DNA of 64,000 nucleotides from Beaufortia kweichowensis (taxonomy: Eukaryota > Chordata > Actinopteri > Cypriniformes > Gastromyzontidae), in assembly GCA_019155185.1 (NCBI GenBank), contig CM032816.1, positions 11,172,292 through 11,236,291 of the forward strand. Direction: 5' to 3'. The notes beneath the pieces are model-generated. The model saw nothing but the letters and a program-made list of their open reading frames with translations. It ran no database searches and was not told the origin of the DNA. Shown piece by piece: positions 12,784 through 36,000 of this stretch. Position 1 is the stretch's first letter. Every line of letters begins with the position of its first letter. The translations under genes were made by a program, and so were the position numbers.

Positions 12784-15700
12784 TTATATGATGAGATGAG
12801 TGGCTTTATTCAACGTCTCTCTCCAAAGGCTGTAATGTGCTCGAATAAAGAACCGAAGTGATCTGTCAATCCTGTCCAATTTATATTCTGAAGAAACACT
12901 ACAACATTTACAGTCATTTGATGATTGAAAACTATGAAAACAGAAAGGTCAGGGATGTTAGCGAGAGGAATTATTTGTTTTTGTGTTTCCTGAATAAATA
13001 ATACAACACTTTGACAGTTGCTGGAACATCTTGGGAAACAATATCTGTGAAAAACAAGAGACATTAATGAGAAATGAGAATCTCACTTACTGAGATTTCT
13101 TTACAGTTTAGATGTTGTCTGGAAAGAGAATCTCAGCAGTGCTTAAAACTAAAATATATCATCATACTGTACATACCCTGAGGATCAACAGACTCCACGG
13201 GAATCTGTCTGTCAACCAGCAGATCTAACGCAAGCGTCACATTGTGGACCTAAACAACAACAATCAATCATTATTATAATTCATTTAACATTTGAGTTAC
13301 TGTGCAAAAAACAAACAAAAGTAATGCACATCTGAAATACATTTCTTTAGTACACAGTGTAATAAAACAACAGACCCTGATTGTTCATGAGATAACTATG
13401 AAAGTAAATCAAATGAGTCTGTCACCTCATTAAATGTGATATCTGTCTCCTCAGTGTGTTAACAACCTGTCTGATGGCATTACACTGAAATATCCTCTTA
13501 TCTTAAGTTCATTATACAAGAGTGAGACATTTGCTGGATGTGAAGTTAGCATGAATTCAGCTTGAATTTAATCTTTAGCCACTATACAGAAAATGTTTTT
13601 TTTTCAGGTTCTCACCATTTCAGTCGTATCAACAGGAGAGAGGTGGAAGTCATGCAATGGGATGAAAAACCCTTCCAACTGACCGATTAACAGCAGCAGA
13701 ATTACACCGTCTGAAAACTAACAAAACCACATAAACTCTGTACATGTTTATAAGTTATGAGAAAAAAAGGAAGGTTGAGATGTCTTACAAAGAGTAGCAA
13801 AAAAACTGTTTTTCAAATTGAAACAAATGATGAAAAACTAAATGATAGAAAGGTGATTAAAAACCATCACAACACGCATCCAAGAGGTTTAACAAACCTG
13901 TTTATCAAGATCAGTCACGGTTAATCCCAGCGATGTCACGTTCTTATTCACAAAATGTAAAATGGCCTGTAGGAACAAAATGATTTATTTGAATAAAGTT
14001 GTCATCAGACACATTTTCAGAAATGTCCTAACACACAAGAAAATTACAGATGAGATCTCTTTAATATCTCAATTATTTCTTTGAGACATCAATGGGTTAA
14101 ATAGAGATCAAATTTGTTTTGGTCTCATGTGTGTCTCAGATATTTCTCCTGAAAAAAGAGGCAGAAATCTCACAAATGTCTCCATTAGAGTTTCAACAAC
14201 ATTTCTCATCAAATTTACCCAAATCCAGACAATCTACATTTATTTCACATCTCCATACTCTTCATGTAGTTTAACAATTGACTCTTTGACTTTTTTATTT
14301 CTCCTTAAATTAAGAAACATCAGACTTTAGTAAAACAAAACTGAGAGCTCCATCAAATCTCATGAGCTATAAAAGAGAAACATGTGATCATAAGATTTCT
14401 TCTGGAATCTGATTAGATAATCACCTTTTTCACCGTCTCTATTTGTTGATCTTCCCGTTTGAAGAGCTCGTTGATGGGACATTCCTCTGCACAGACATCA
14501 CACATGAGATATTAATAATCATACAGTTCACCTTCATACGCCTCCGCTGTCTAAAAGTTACTGATGCTTATAAATATGGAAATGAGACTCACTGTTAGAT
14601 TCTCCTGCAGGATCTCCTGTGGAATTACTGTGGAGAGCATGAAACAGCTGATCTGAGTGCAGTTCAACACAATTCTTAAAGAAATCAAGAGAATCTTCAC
14701 AAACCATTGAGTGATGAATTCAATCTGTTTGTCTGACTTGATGCCACTTTTTGTAACCTGTTTAACCAAAGACAAACAGAAAATAAACATAATATTCATT
14801 CATAATTATTAATATTTCAATCATTTATTCATAATGATCACCTCACAGTGGATAACCTCTACGCTGACGTTCACAGGCAGGAGGAGATCAGGCTGGAAAC
14901 GCTTCACCATGGCAACCAGAAGATGCAGCGTTGCCAACAGGTCTCTGCTGTGAATGACTGACAGATGCAGGAGGGTGGGCATATGATCATAAATAAAATA
15001 TGTAATTGACCAGGACTGATTTGATTGGCTCACGTTTTACGCTCCATTTGGCATTTTCCTCGTTAATCTCCAAGATGTTGTTCAGAGCTCTCAGGGCCGC
15101 ATTAAGTTTTCGTACCTGCGCTTCTGCGCTTAGAGCGATCTCCTCCACCTCTAACTCAACACCTGCTAACCTACCTGTAAAACACACAATCCATAGACAT
15201 CTATTGTTTTGAAACAAAACCTTTTCATTAGCCTATATCTTTAAGTGTTTTTAAAAATGAGGACGTTGCCAAAGAGAGGTTTTGCTTAGATCATGAATAT
15301 TTTCTGGATTGCAACCTGATTAACAATGAATTTAAACAAATTAAAGTAAACAAATATTTGTAAACAAACCATATAACACATACTAGAATTATGTTTGATT
15401 AATGTAAATGTAACAAAATTGAATTTCTCTATATTTCAATGCTGGAATAAAATAAGTAGTAACTTCTCTTCTTGCTCCAAAATGGGATTCTTACGTAACA
15501 GGTGATGAAGGACGAGTCCATCGTAGACATCCTCCTCCAGCGCTCTCACCACAATGTGTTCCACTTTAAGAGTGCCATTCATCCAGTCCACCAAAACCTG
15601 AAACACAAACAAAACACCCTCATGTTATTTCAAACCTGTATGACTTTCTTTCTACTGTTTATAGAATAATCAAACAACATTGAATGATGTGATGTGTCTC

Positions 15701-15798
15701 ACCTCTTTCAGTTTGTTGAGCTTGGGATCATCTAAAGAGGTCGGCTGGATGATCATTCGTCTCTCGGTTTCAGTGCGATCATCTCTGCAGTCGGCCAT
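12784..15798 (-). CDS. parvg: Gamma-parvin, integrin-linked kinase adaptor
   Basis: Eleven coding exons in transcript order: 15798-15703, 15597-15495, 15174-15034, 14957-14842, 14757-14705, 14627-14593, 14486-14425, 13966-13898, 13717-13616, 13249-13177, 12887-12784. They sum to 954 bases (317 residues; human PARVG about 331) and every phase joins. Parvins carry two calponin-homology domains, bind ILK and paxillin at focal adhesions and couple integrins to actin; the gamma form is mainly haematopoietic. The first CH domain contains LVDWMNGTL, EEDVYDGLVLHHLLR and LHLLVAMVKRFQPDLLLP, closer to PARVG than to PARVB. The second contains HFVNKNV, DGVILLLLIGQLEGFF and VHNVTLALDLL. The N-terminus is short (MADCRDD), as in other gamma parvins. 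The final exon, ending in RAHYSLW and TLNKAT, is the most diverged. It lies head-to-tail downstream of parvb, as in human 22q13. Confidence 0.92.
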
Positions 15799-16122
15799 GA
15801 TTTCTGCTGTTTCAAAACATTGTTTTTGTCACAACGTGAAGTTTAATGATTGTTGTGCTGTTTCTGCTGCTTTGCTTTGCTTTGAAAAGCAGCTGATGTT
15901 TGTGTTTGTGTCCTGAGGGAATTTCAAGGAGTCATTTATCACTGGGTCTTGTTTTTGAACTGACATTTTTATCGCTGTGATGAAGAGCTGCATGGCGAAG
16001 TCGACTTCAAACGTCAAAACACAAGGACAGAGAATCTGCACAGCACACAGCAGACGACTGCGCTGAGAGCTTACAGAGCATCACGCACGCCAGACACACT
16101 GACATAACACAGACTGACACTG

Positions 16123-25945
<9,823 letters not shown>

Positions 25946-26170
25946 CCCGCTCCGCTGTCATGAAATCATTGAATAGAATGAACGTCAGTATAAAAGGTAC
26001 TTTAAAGTGGGCGGGGCATAGAGACACGAAAGTCATCACTAATTAGTCTGGTAGCATAATGTTAAATATAAAATTATAATTGTAACTTTTTTGTGACCAT
26101 TTTAAACGTCTCTCTGATTTATTCAGGTAATTTTGTAATTGTATAAACCGCTACTGCAGTAGCGCAAAGA

Positions 26171-26178
26171 TGACGTCA
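26171..26178. promoter_or_regulatory. Palindromic CRE (TGACGTCA) upstream of parvb
   Basis: A perfect CREB/ATF consensus lies about 225 bases upstream of the parvb start codon, within the likely core promoter. Function is inferred from motif and position only. Confidence 0.4.
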
Positions 26179-27224
26179 TGGCATCACGTATCAGCTGTTA
26201 CTTTTCTAATCGCTGGTAACGGTGAACAAATCACAGTCGTTTGTACTTCCTGATTAAGACGTTCAAAATATAATATATAATTGTAAAAACATCACTGGAG
26301 AGTAACTCGATTACCTTATCGGGTCAATAATATTTATACCAGTAAGAATTTAAGCGAGTATATTTTTAAACACATTTCGCTAATGAGGAAAAACGCCCTG
26401 AGATTTGAATGAACCTCAATGGAGGATTCAGAATTGGGAGCCGTGATGCGCCACCTGCTGGACACACATATCAATTCCACAGATATTTAAGGTATTAACA
26501 TCTGTTACCCTGTGGATTAAACACACCTGCTGTGTGTCCCAAACATGACCAAACCCACACAACTCATGTATCCCTATCAGACAAACACTGGATAAATAAA
26601 ACTCAAAACTAAACTACAAAAAATAAAACTAAATAAAAATCACATTTACAAAATTATATTAAATTATACAAGAAAAACCAGAAGAGATACAAAAGAAAGA
26701 AATGCAAAAATATGTCCCCAACGTTTTTTTCATTATAATTCTTTATAATAATATTAATAATAATCTTAAGTATTTTTAGACAAATGTTATTTAGTAATTC
26801 ACTTTGGATAAAAGTCTTAATGAAGTCTAAATATCCTCTTACAACTAAACTAGACAGAAAGGGATCAATTAAAACTTATAAAAAACTATTTGAATGTTTT
26901 AATGAAACTCACCGTTGCTCTGTACGCTGTGGTAGTGAGAATTTAACAGAAGACAGATCCTTAAATAAGGTTACATAAAGGAAAAAAGGAAGTATGACTT
27001 TTTTCTAAATATATTGAACAGTCATATCTTGAGACACACCCTTACACTCAGACAGAAGCAAAATACAAATACACACACAAGTCAAGAAATAACCAACTAG
27101 CAATTAATACTAGATTTTTTTTAATGTAAAAGGTGAAAAAGTACATAAAAATGAATGGTGTTCCCATGAATATCAAAAAAGACACTTCATTTTTCCAGAG
27201 GTTTTCTTTCATCAGCTTTCTGAA

Positions 27225-27228
<4 letters not shown>

Positions 27229-27256
<28 letters not shown>

Positions 27257-27257
27257 A
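27229..27257 (+). repeat. CA dinucleotide run
   Basis: Perfect CA repeat of about 14 units, roughly 90 bases past the hdac10 stop codon. Confidence 0.9.
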
Positions 27258-27346
27258 TTATTTACATGGTATCACATTTAATCACATTAAGGCACACAAT
27301 TACAATAAACCTGTATATTTGACATTCAGAATGTACATAATCTAAA

Positions 27347-30300
27347 CTATATATTCCTGATGATATTTGTATTGCCGGTGACGTCAGTACCTGTACACCG
27401 CAGAAGACCCCATCGCTCCTGCAACCTACACCTCTGCTTCTCCATCATCTCAACATCTTCAGGTCTAAGGTCCTCCAGGGCCCCGAGAGGAGAGAGCGAG
27501 CCCCCAGAGAGGGCAGTAACGGTAACCTCCATCAAAACTTTGTCATAACCCTGTAGATATATGCAGAAATTATGATTTACTAGCAAGTAGTCATACAACG
27601 TGTTTTTTAGGTAAAGAAAGTGAATCTGACCTGCAGTAAAGCGAGGGTTCGGCCCTGCGCCAGGCCTTGAAGCAAACTGGTCAGGTGACCCCAGACCAGA
27701 CTCCTCCCACTGCCCGTCCCCACAACCCCCAGCACCAGGCCAGGGTTAAACTCATAGGCCAGGGGCAGGAGCAGTCCCAGCACTGAATGTATGAAACCTG
27801 CCATGAAGCCTTCACCCTAAAGACAAGCAGGCAGTGATTTCATGAAAACAGATCTTGAAAGTTGACAAAATTGATGTGATCGTGTTCGAGCACACACCTC
27901 TTTCAGATGCAAGGACATGTGATTCACAGACTTTTTCCTCTTCAGATTCTTCACCAGAGATCTGGACGAATAAAATCTTCCTGCAGAGGGTTTAGAAGTC
28001 AAAGTTAAAACTGATCACATGATTTTCAGATAACTTCAGTAATATATTGAAGATATACCCATCACTGGTGTTTATCGGCAACTTCCCATCTCCAAAAAAA
28101 ACAACCAGCACCCTTTATCAAAGACACAATCACTCTACTTTATAACACAACAGCAATTTATTATTTATCTGATGTCATTTTAAGTCAATTCAGTGTTGTA
28201 CCGTTCAGTCTGATGGTTTAGTGTGTGTTGAAGAGCACAGCGTACAGACACATTCAGATCAGACACCACGACACATCCGTTACGCACCTGAGAACACGTC
28301 ACAATCCAACATCAGCACGTACTGCATCCACAAAAACAACCTGTTATCATTTCACTTACATCTTTATTTTTCATTTGGTCAAGAACTGAAATGATATTTC
28401 CAAGAGGCTGGAGGTTTGTCTCGTCTGTTATGTCGTGGAAATCTTTATTCCTTCAAGCCGACAAGAAAGAAAGATTTTAAAATGGCCATTATCAAACTAA
28501 TAGCTGATTTATTATTGTTCAGATATTGTTCTACTAACCAGATCCTCTGTGCTTCTTCAGTCGCAGCTTGGGAAATCTTCCCTAAAAGTTGGCACCCGTC
28601 TGGCAGTGAGACCTCTCCGCCTGTAGGGGGCGTCACAACTGTGCGCACAGCAGGCGAACATCTGGGTAAGGGTTCAGGCCATGTTATATGCTGTGGTTTC
28701 TCCTTTTCTGTAATTTTACTGTTATCCTCTTCCAGTTTGCGTCGTTTGCTGTTTTCCTCCGAAGTGGTGTCTTCAAGCACACAACAAAAGAGAACTTTTA
28801 ATTTCATCATTTGATCTTCTTCAGATGAAGAAACAACACTTGAACTTGTATGGCCTACTTAAAAACACAAGGTGACTCAAACCCACAATGAAACAGCGTC
28901 TATTTAAAGTATAAGAAAAATGGGAATTATGTTTAGAGTCACTAACCCGTGTGTTTAAAACAGCTCCAGTAAGATGAATGAGCTCTGCGAACATTCTGAA
29001 TAGATTCCAGTGCACTACAAAAGAGCAAAAAGTGTTTCACATTTTCACATCTTATTCTGACAATAATTACAACCAATTTCATGCAAATGTCAACCTTCTC
29101 ATGAAAAAATAAAGTTTTTAGCAAAGATTTTCAATATACTGACAGTTCAGATGACAATATTTGCTGGTTTAAAAAAAGTTTGTTTATGCTTAAATCATAA
29201 TTTTTTTTCATAGTCAGATAAAGTGCTGTTTTCAGAATTGTCACATTCATAACAGTTCATATTCCTCATAAATGAACAAGAAAATTAAAATAACTATTTT
29301 ATGTTCTTTAAAGAGTCATCTCTTCTCCATTTGTTGGCTATTGTTGGACTCTATCAACAAGGTTTTAGTAATAAACAGATGATTCAATACATTGGAAATA
29401 AATTTCAAGTTTTGACTGAAAAATCACATCCATAACACTGGAATTGCCCACAGACCTCTCACAGGAGGCACTGAGCCCTGACAGTTCAGAGGCCGGATCT
29501 CCAAGAAGAGTTTGGACGGTCTGGCAAACAGATTGAGCCAGAGAAGTCAGGTTGTATCCACCCTATAGAGTTAAAACAGACCAGGATGAAACCAAAAGTG
29601 AAAGTAGGACTGAAATAAAATGAAATCAAGATCTGACAACTGACCTCAAGGACAAGACACATTTTGCCACCGGCCAGCGGCATCAGCAGCTGGGTAAGAT
29701 GGGCAAAGATCTCAGGCGTGGCGACCATTTCACCCTGAACCAGAACAACAGACATCTGGTATTATAAATCTATGTTGAGCTTCAAATACAAACCTGTTCT
29801 GCACATCACAGAGTATCTTACCTCTGGATCTCCAATAGCTGAATCAAAACCGGCAGACACCAGGACCAGCTCTGGATCAAACTGAAAAACATCAGCGTAT
29901 CAGCTAGAATTAAACAAACAGAATATCTTGACCCTGTCTGCCGAATGAAAGAACAAACCCACAAACCTCGTACGCGATGGGTAAGAGAACATGGAAGAAG
30001 GCGGCAAGGTAGTCGCTGTTCGTCATCCCCACCTGCAACAAAAAACAACTTTAGTGCTTTTGTCTTAATCAATGAGTATTATTGTCCAAAAACAGACGAA
30101 TCTGAAAAATCAAGTGTGTGATTTTCACTTGCCTTGTTCCAGGGGAGGTTAACAGTGAAGCCGGATCCTTTGCCCTTCCCGACGCTGGTGTAGTCTGATT
30201 CGGGGAGATTCGGCCAGAATGCCTGATGCTCGTACCGATGCCAGGAAAAATAAAGCACGCTGAATAAAAGAGAGAAACACAAAATACATTATTTGCTGAG

Positions 30301-32021
30301 ATTGTCCCCGTTAACTTTTCTAAGTGAACAGGCTTAGGAACACTTCAGCACCTGAAAAGCAACATTCTGGCAACCCACAGAATCCTAATACTGCAGTTTT
30401 GGAGAGGTAAATCCAGACTGATATTATCCACAGAAGGAAGTGAGATTTACCTTGGATCCTCCTCAAAAGAGTACTGGACACCCTGTCCGTGGTGGATGTC
30501 CCAGTCTACAATTAAAACCCTGAAAGAAAAGCCATAGTCTGATACAGATCTCATTCTCATTCAGTATTACAGTTCAATATAAGACGCTAACGACTGTCCA
30601 CCTGTTCAGGTTGTAGTTTTTCCGAGCGTATTGTGCAGCGATGGCCACGTTGTTAAACACACAGAAACCGCTGGCAGCAGAACGCTGACTGTGATGTCCT
30701 GGAGGCCTGGAGAGAAAGAAATGATTGTCAATGTGTTATTAAAACCACACGTGATGATAGAAGTGGATTCTGTACTCACCTCACCAGTGCCATGCCATTT
30801 CTGACCTCTTTCTTCATAACACTGTCCACCAGCTGAAGTGCGGATCCCACGGCTAACTTTGCACAATGATAGATGTTCTGCAGTTAGATGAAGGACAGTG
30901 AGAGTCAGGATAGTCCATTCATGTGTACCGGATCTGACAGGTTACACACACAAAAAACCACAACCAAAAGCGAAGAAAGGTGTAAACGGACTGTACTCAC
31001 TGGGTGGAAATAAACATCATTGTAGTTCTTTGTAAAGGTCATCAGCTCCTCCACAGTCATTTTGGGAGTTTGTTTCACAGTCTCTAGATACTCCTCACTA
31101 CAATAAACACAAAAGATTCAGAAGATCAAAGCTACAGTCCTGAAGCTAATCCAAAATGAATATGGCCGGAAATCCCTTTTCAGGAATTCCAGCATTGTTG
31201 ACACGACATTTTCAGCCAAAACTCGACATTTTCAAAGAACATAAAATCTTATTATGGAATTATTCCAAAGTTTAATCCACTTAAAGATTAACCACAATAT
31301 CTCTGCCAGTACCCTGGACCTGTTCCTGAGAACACATGCACAACTGTTTCATAGTAAAACCATCTGACTTGATGTTAACCAGATGTAGCTGGTAAACCAG
31401 TATGATTTCCTGGTATTTAAAACAGTAGCTGATTATGTGGTACTGAAGTCCAGTAAGACCACCACCAACCTGTGTACTAGTAAAATCTCCTGCTCGGTGG
31501 CCTGCCGGACCGGCACCTGCCTGCATCTCTGTGTCAAACCTTGTGCTTTGAGGGCATCATGAGACACGGTCAAGCGCTCGGGCACCTCCACCTCACATGC
31601 TGGACTGGACAGAAGAAATCAATTGCAATAGAAAACAATTACAGCAGAAATAAATGACAACCAAAATAGACCAATTTCAGGGTCAATATACTGCTGACAT
31701 AAGGATCTAATAAAATAGCACTGAAATGAATAAAATGCACACTTTTGAGTGAGCCAACCCCCTTTAAAAGCAGGAATCATCAACTATTCACATATATATC
31801 AATGGTTTCGAAGCATTTCCAAACGTCAATACGTAAAATAATGTACTATACTATATTATATTACTACACTGAGACGTCCACAAACCTTTCCACAGAAAGC
31901 TTTAACTTTGACACTGGTGTTATGATCATGTAAAAGGAGTGAGCTCGTGATCTTACTCTGCCCACAGGAGGTTATATCGGGTCATCTCCTCGTCGAAGAT
32001 AAATGCACATCCTGACGCCAT
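27347..32021 (-). CDS. hdac10: Histone deacetylase 10, polyamine deacetylase
   Basis: Nineteen coding exons in transcript order: 32021-31957, 31604-31470, 31097-31001, 30877-30780, 30706-30602, 30519-30451, 30259-30133, 30032-29967, 29881-29822, 29734-29645, 29562-29456, 29014-28947, 28854-28539, 28450-28360, 28287-28202, 28112-28059, 27980-27898, 27816-27631, 27550-27347. About 702 residues. Class IIb enzyme that removes acetyl from N8-acetylspermidine in the cytosol. Visible residues fit published zebrafish HDAC10 numbering: PACE loop 23-26, tandem His 136/137, zinc ligands Asp174, His176 and Asp267, gatekeeper Glu274 and catalytic Tyr307 (GGYNL). The C-terminal pseudo-deacetylase half is recognisable (DGKILFVQISGEE, GLLLPLAYEFNPGLVLG). 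The intron after exon 7 is GC-AG. Joining exons 17 and 18 by the best splice sites leaves one extra base, so that junction is uncertain. Confidence 0.92.
30034..30132 (-). other. hdac10: GC-AG intron of hdac10
   Basis: The coding exon ends FTVNLPWNK with AACAAG|GCAAGT, and the next begins VGMTNSDY after TTGCAG. The only donor compatible with the protein is GC, in the otherwise perfect AG|GCAAGT context typical of GC-AG introns. Phase is 0 on both sides. Confidence 0.8.
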
Positions 32022-33066
32022 TTCTACAATGAAATAGTTATTAAATAACACTCGTTTAAAACATCAATGCAGACTTCAGGAAGTTCACGTGCTCGTGTTT
32101 GTGTTTGTTTCCACCCGGTGCGCGCTCATTACTGCTCCCCAGCGGCTGCTTACGGTTTACGACAACGATTCAGATAACTACAAAAATATTTTTGGAAATG
32201 TTAGTTTTTATACAAACTGTCAAGTAGCTGTTTATATTACAAGATGTGCGTAAAAATAATGTGGGGTGGAATAAATTTCAACTTCCGCGATACTTTGACG
32301 CCCCTACTTCTGATTGGTTTAGTCACTGAAGACGCTGCTATCTGATTGGTCCTTCATTTCTAAAGCCCGCCCCAAACAATGTCATATTCTGACTAACAAG
32401 GCTCACACTTGAATATGTTTTAATGATACTTAGTTTGTAGTCATTAATATACACACAAGATAAAATAATTAAATAATTTCCCACAAATTAAAGCTTCAAT
32501 TATTAAATAATTATCCATTAATAAATAATTTTAATCTGTTTTAATTAGTTCTTTAGAAACAGGGTTTAATGAGTTCAATAAACTGTTGATTTGTCCAATT
32601 TCTTTTATTTTTTTTGCTTGTGTTTGTAATAACAAGTTGCAAAAAACAAACAGTTGATATGCCCCAATAATCCCGAATATCTACTGTAAGTATCTTAGCT
32701 ATAAAAAATAATGTTTTTAACAATTTAAAATTGACTTCTGCACTTCAACATAAACATCTTCCACCATATTCTGCAACATATCTTATATATCTCAATATAT
32801 TGTATATCTCTTGATTCTAAAAATTATAAATCACAAAAACATAAACAGGGTAAATAATATAAAAGACATGAAAGAATTGTAGTTTGTAATTTTGTAATTT
32901 GATGCAAAATATTGAAGGAAATGTTGACTACATAAAAGTATACCTACTTGTCTCCTAATATTTGTAAGTCACTTTGGATAAAAGCGTCAGCTAAATGCCT
33001 AAATGTAAATGTAATACATTAAAGTTCAGAAGTAACAGTAAAAGTAACATCAGTTTATTCAAGTCT
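32022..33066. promoter_or_regulatory. hdac10 5' region and vwa5a 3' flank
   Basis: Within 330 bases upstream of the hdac10 ATG are an E-box (CACGTG, 32086-32091), two copies of TCTGATTGGT (32310 and 32341; inverted CCAAT boxes, so CCAAT on the hdac10 strand) and a GC box (GCCCGCCCC, about 32367). This looks like a CCAAT/GC-box TATA-less promoter. Further right is AT-rich DNA, a second L2-type tail (32945-33014) and a minus-strand AATAAA at 33054-33059 just past the vwa5a stop. Confidence 0.5.
32945..33014 (+). mobile_element. L2-type LINE/SINE 3' tail
   Basis: CTCCTAATATTTGTAAGTCA and CTTTGGATAAAAGCGTCAGC followed by AAATGTAAATGTAA, nearly identical to the tail at 25.2 kb. Only the tail remains. 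Confidence 0.6.
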
Positions 33067-36000
33067 TCAGATTCCCAAAGTCTCTTCTGTCACCTGACAT
33101 CCCAGCAGAGCATTACCATCACACACACACTGAGATAAACTGCCCACTGAAACACACACACACACTTTAGTTTAATACTTTACACGAGCAAACATCCATT
33201 TTCTGTCATTCGTCTGGTCATGAATACTGATTGGATGAATGTTGTCTTGATTGAAGATCTTACCGTTCTGAGATCTGATCCATGATGCCGCCTTCATGGC
33301 CACAAACTGCCACTCAACCTGATGCTCCATTTTATAACCGTATAACCAGATGAGAGCCAGTAGAGTGACCCACACTGACCCATCCACCTGTACACAAACA
33401 CCGTACACATGTTTCATACTGGACACCAGCACTTCTGTTTCATTATCTGATGATGTTGAATCACATGTCCCACCTGTGCTGGTTTCTGATTGGTCAGCTC
33501 ATCTTTTGTCTTTCCAAACACTTGTGCCAGTTCAGAGTTCAGCTCCCAGCAGCCTGAAGCTTTTTGAAGAGAAACCAGCTGGAATAAAGAGTCCTTCTGG
33601 GGCTCAGGTTTTTCTGAACACACACGATTAAACATAAATACACATAAAAACGATCCATTTTTATTTCAATACAGCATTCATGGTTGTGTTATGTTGCCTG
33701 ATTGCTAATCAGTTCATCAGTTCAGATTTGCATATATCACATCAGAAACAAATTAACCACTGAAATTTAGATGAAAGTTTCCTTGTTTATGTACCATTTT
33801 GTGTAGCTCCTTCAATGTTGCTTTGAAAGTTTGTCTGGACAGACACCGTCATAGGCTTGGATTTACGTTGAAAAAAATTCTTGACCTCTACAAATGACGA
33901 CAACAATGACTAATCAGTATACAATGTGTTTTTTAAAATGAAAAAAGTGAGACGTCCATTCATAGTCTTACTGGATATACTTTTAGTCATCTTTTTTTCC
34001 ACAAATAGATTTTCCGTTAAGTCTGTAAGAAATATTTTTTTAGTAATGAAAACAGCTTATCACTACAACACACGCTGTGAATCTAACTGTGCACAATTTA
34101 AAAAATAAATAAAAGCTGATTCTGTTCTTACCGCACGAGTCAAACTGATATCCTACAAAAAAAAAATCATATAGATGAGTTAAGCAAATATAAAATATTT
34201 ATTTTATACAAAAATATATTGATAAACACCCAGTGACAGAAGAACAGGCATGTGTTGGTTAATGTGTGAATGGGATGTTGGAAAACCTTAAGATTTTTCT
34301 GAGATTAAAAGTGCATGTTAGTAAATGTATATTCAGCCTGATCTCATTAGAATTTATATGTATTTTACAAGGCAGACAATTCGTATGAATTAATACAATG
34401 TGAATTGTACAAAAACATACAATTATTAAAAAAGCAACCAAGGCAAAACGTAGTAAAACATACGAATGAGACCGAACAAATCTGTACTAATTAGCCAGCT
34501 CGTAAAATACACACAAACAAACATTTACAAGAGAAATAAATAAATTATAACAAGAATAGGTCAGTACAGTGACTGGATGTTTGTCTTACCTGCAGAACAA
34601 CGTGGTGGTGAGGAGCCAAGCCCTAAAACAAACACACACAAGCAGTTACTAGCACAAACTCACTGTTTCAAATACATAAATAAAGCTAAAAACTCTGTAT
34701 AGTGACTGTGTTTCTCTTACTTGCTGATCCTTGATAAAATACGGGCTGTGCTAAAACACAAACATACAAACAGTAACGGGCAACATTAACTTAATTAAAA
34801 GTAAGTAAGTTTTCTTTAGTATCAAACTGCTTTTAAGATCATGAGAAAAACTCAGGAAAATATATGTCCATACTTTGATAAATAGTACCGAACATACTCA
34901 TTTAGCTGCATTTACACATTAAGAGTTATTAATAGATTTAAGAAACATAAAATGTTCTGTAATGAGTCTCACTTACACAAAGGTAGCATATAATTACTTG
35001 CTAGTATTGCTCCTACAAAACAAAATTTTGATTAGGTGACTTTGCATTGACAGGAGAAGCAATTTTAATATAAATACAACTAGATACAAAAATCATGCTC
35101 ACATTTCCAAGAATCTTAAAATAGAGTATTAACCTTGTGTTGGCACAGTTCTCCGTATCATGGGTCCTTTCACAGTCTCTCTGCTGTCTTTATTAATGGC
35201 AATAAAGGCTGTATGAACACTGTTCACTCCTGCTTCAACACTGAGCTTCACCATCCTGCTCCTGATAGTCTCAGCACCTCCTGTCCTCTCCTCCCGCTCC
35301 AGACACCGGATCAGAGAGCGAGCCGACAGCCGGTGGATCACCAACCTGTTGCAACACACACCAACAACTTCACAAAACTGTGACTCATGAATGAATCTGA
35401 ATCAGGATGAATCTGTGCTTTGGTTATGTTACCCAGTGTCCTCGGTTGGTTTCAGGCTGAAGTGAAGCTGGTTTGTGACCGGTTGATCTTTCAGGTTGTA
35501 TTGTATCATCACTGACCCTTCAGAGCTTTCTGAACTCTATGACACAGAGAAGTTGTTAAAAATTGAATGTAAACTATTTATCTACTCTCTTTTAGGATAC
35601 CACTAACCTGTCCTTTAAGTTGGGCATAAATGAGTGACCTTTGACCCTGGAAGATCACATTGAGGGGTGGGGACAGTGTGTCAACAGTAATGCCATCTGG
35701 AAGTTTCCACTGCACAGAGATGTTGTTCACTGCAGGCTGCAGAGCAAACCTGAGAGACTGCATCACCTGATACAGAAAAATAAAATCATGTGATTCATAT
35801 TCAAACCCTGAACATTTAGATGATAAAACTAAAACTGATTCACATTCTCACTTTGGGCTGCATGCGGTCAGTGCCTGTGATGAACTGGGCTTGTCCACAT
35901 CCCTCTCTGGCCATTCCTGTGATGAGGGCGGTACTCGCACCTTCACCAATCCCAAATGAGAAACACCTGAAGATACGACAACAGCTCAGTTACTCAAACA

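Larger units (their letters stand above)
25946..27346. other. parvb promoter and parvb-hdac10 spacer
   Basis: Upstream of the parvb ATG lies a GC-richer block and a full palindromic CRE (TGACGTCA, 26171-26178) about 225 bases before the start codon. The rest is AT-rich and includes a weak CTTTGGATAAAAG L2-tail remnant near 26.80 kb and a CA run at about 27.23 kb close to the hdac10 3' end. No gene seen. Confidence 0.5.

Noticed and set aside
28416..28814. 132-codon plus-strand frame
   Set aside because: Antisense shadow of the largest hdac10 exon.
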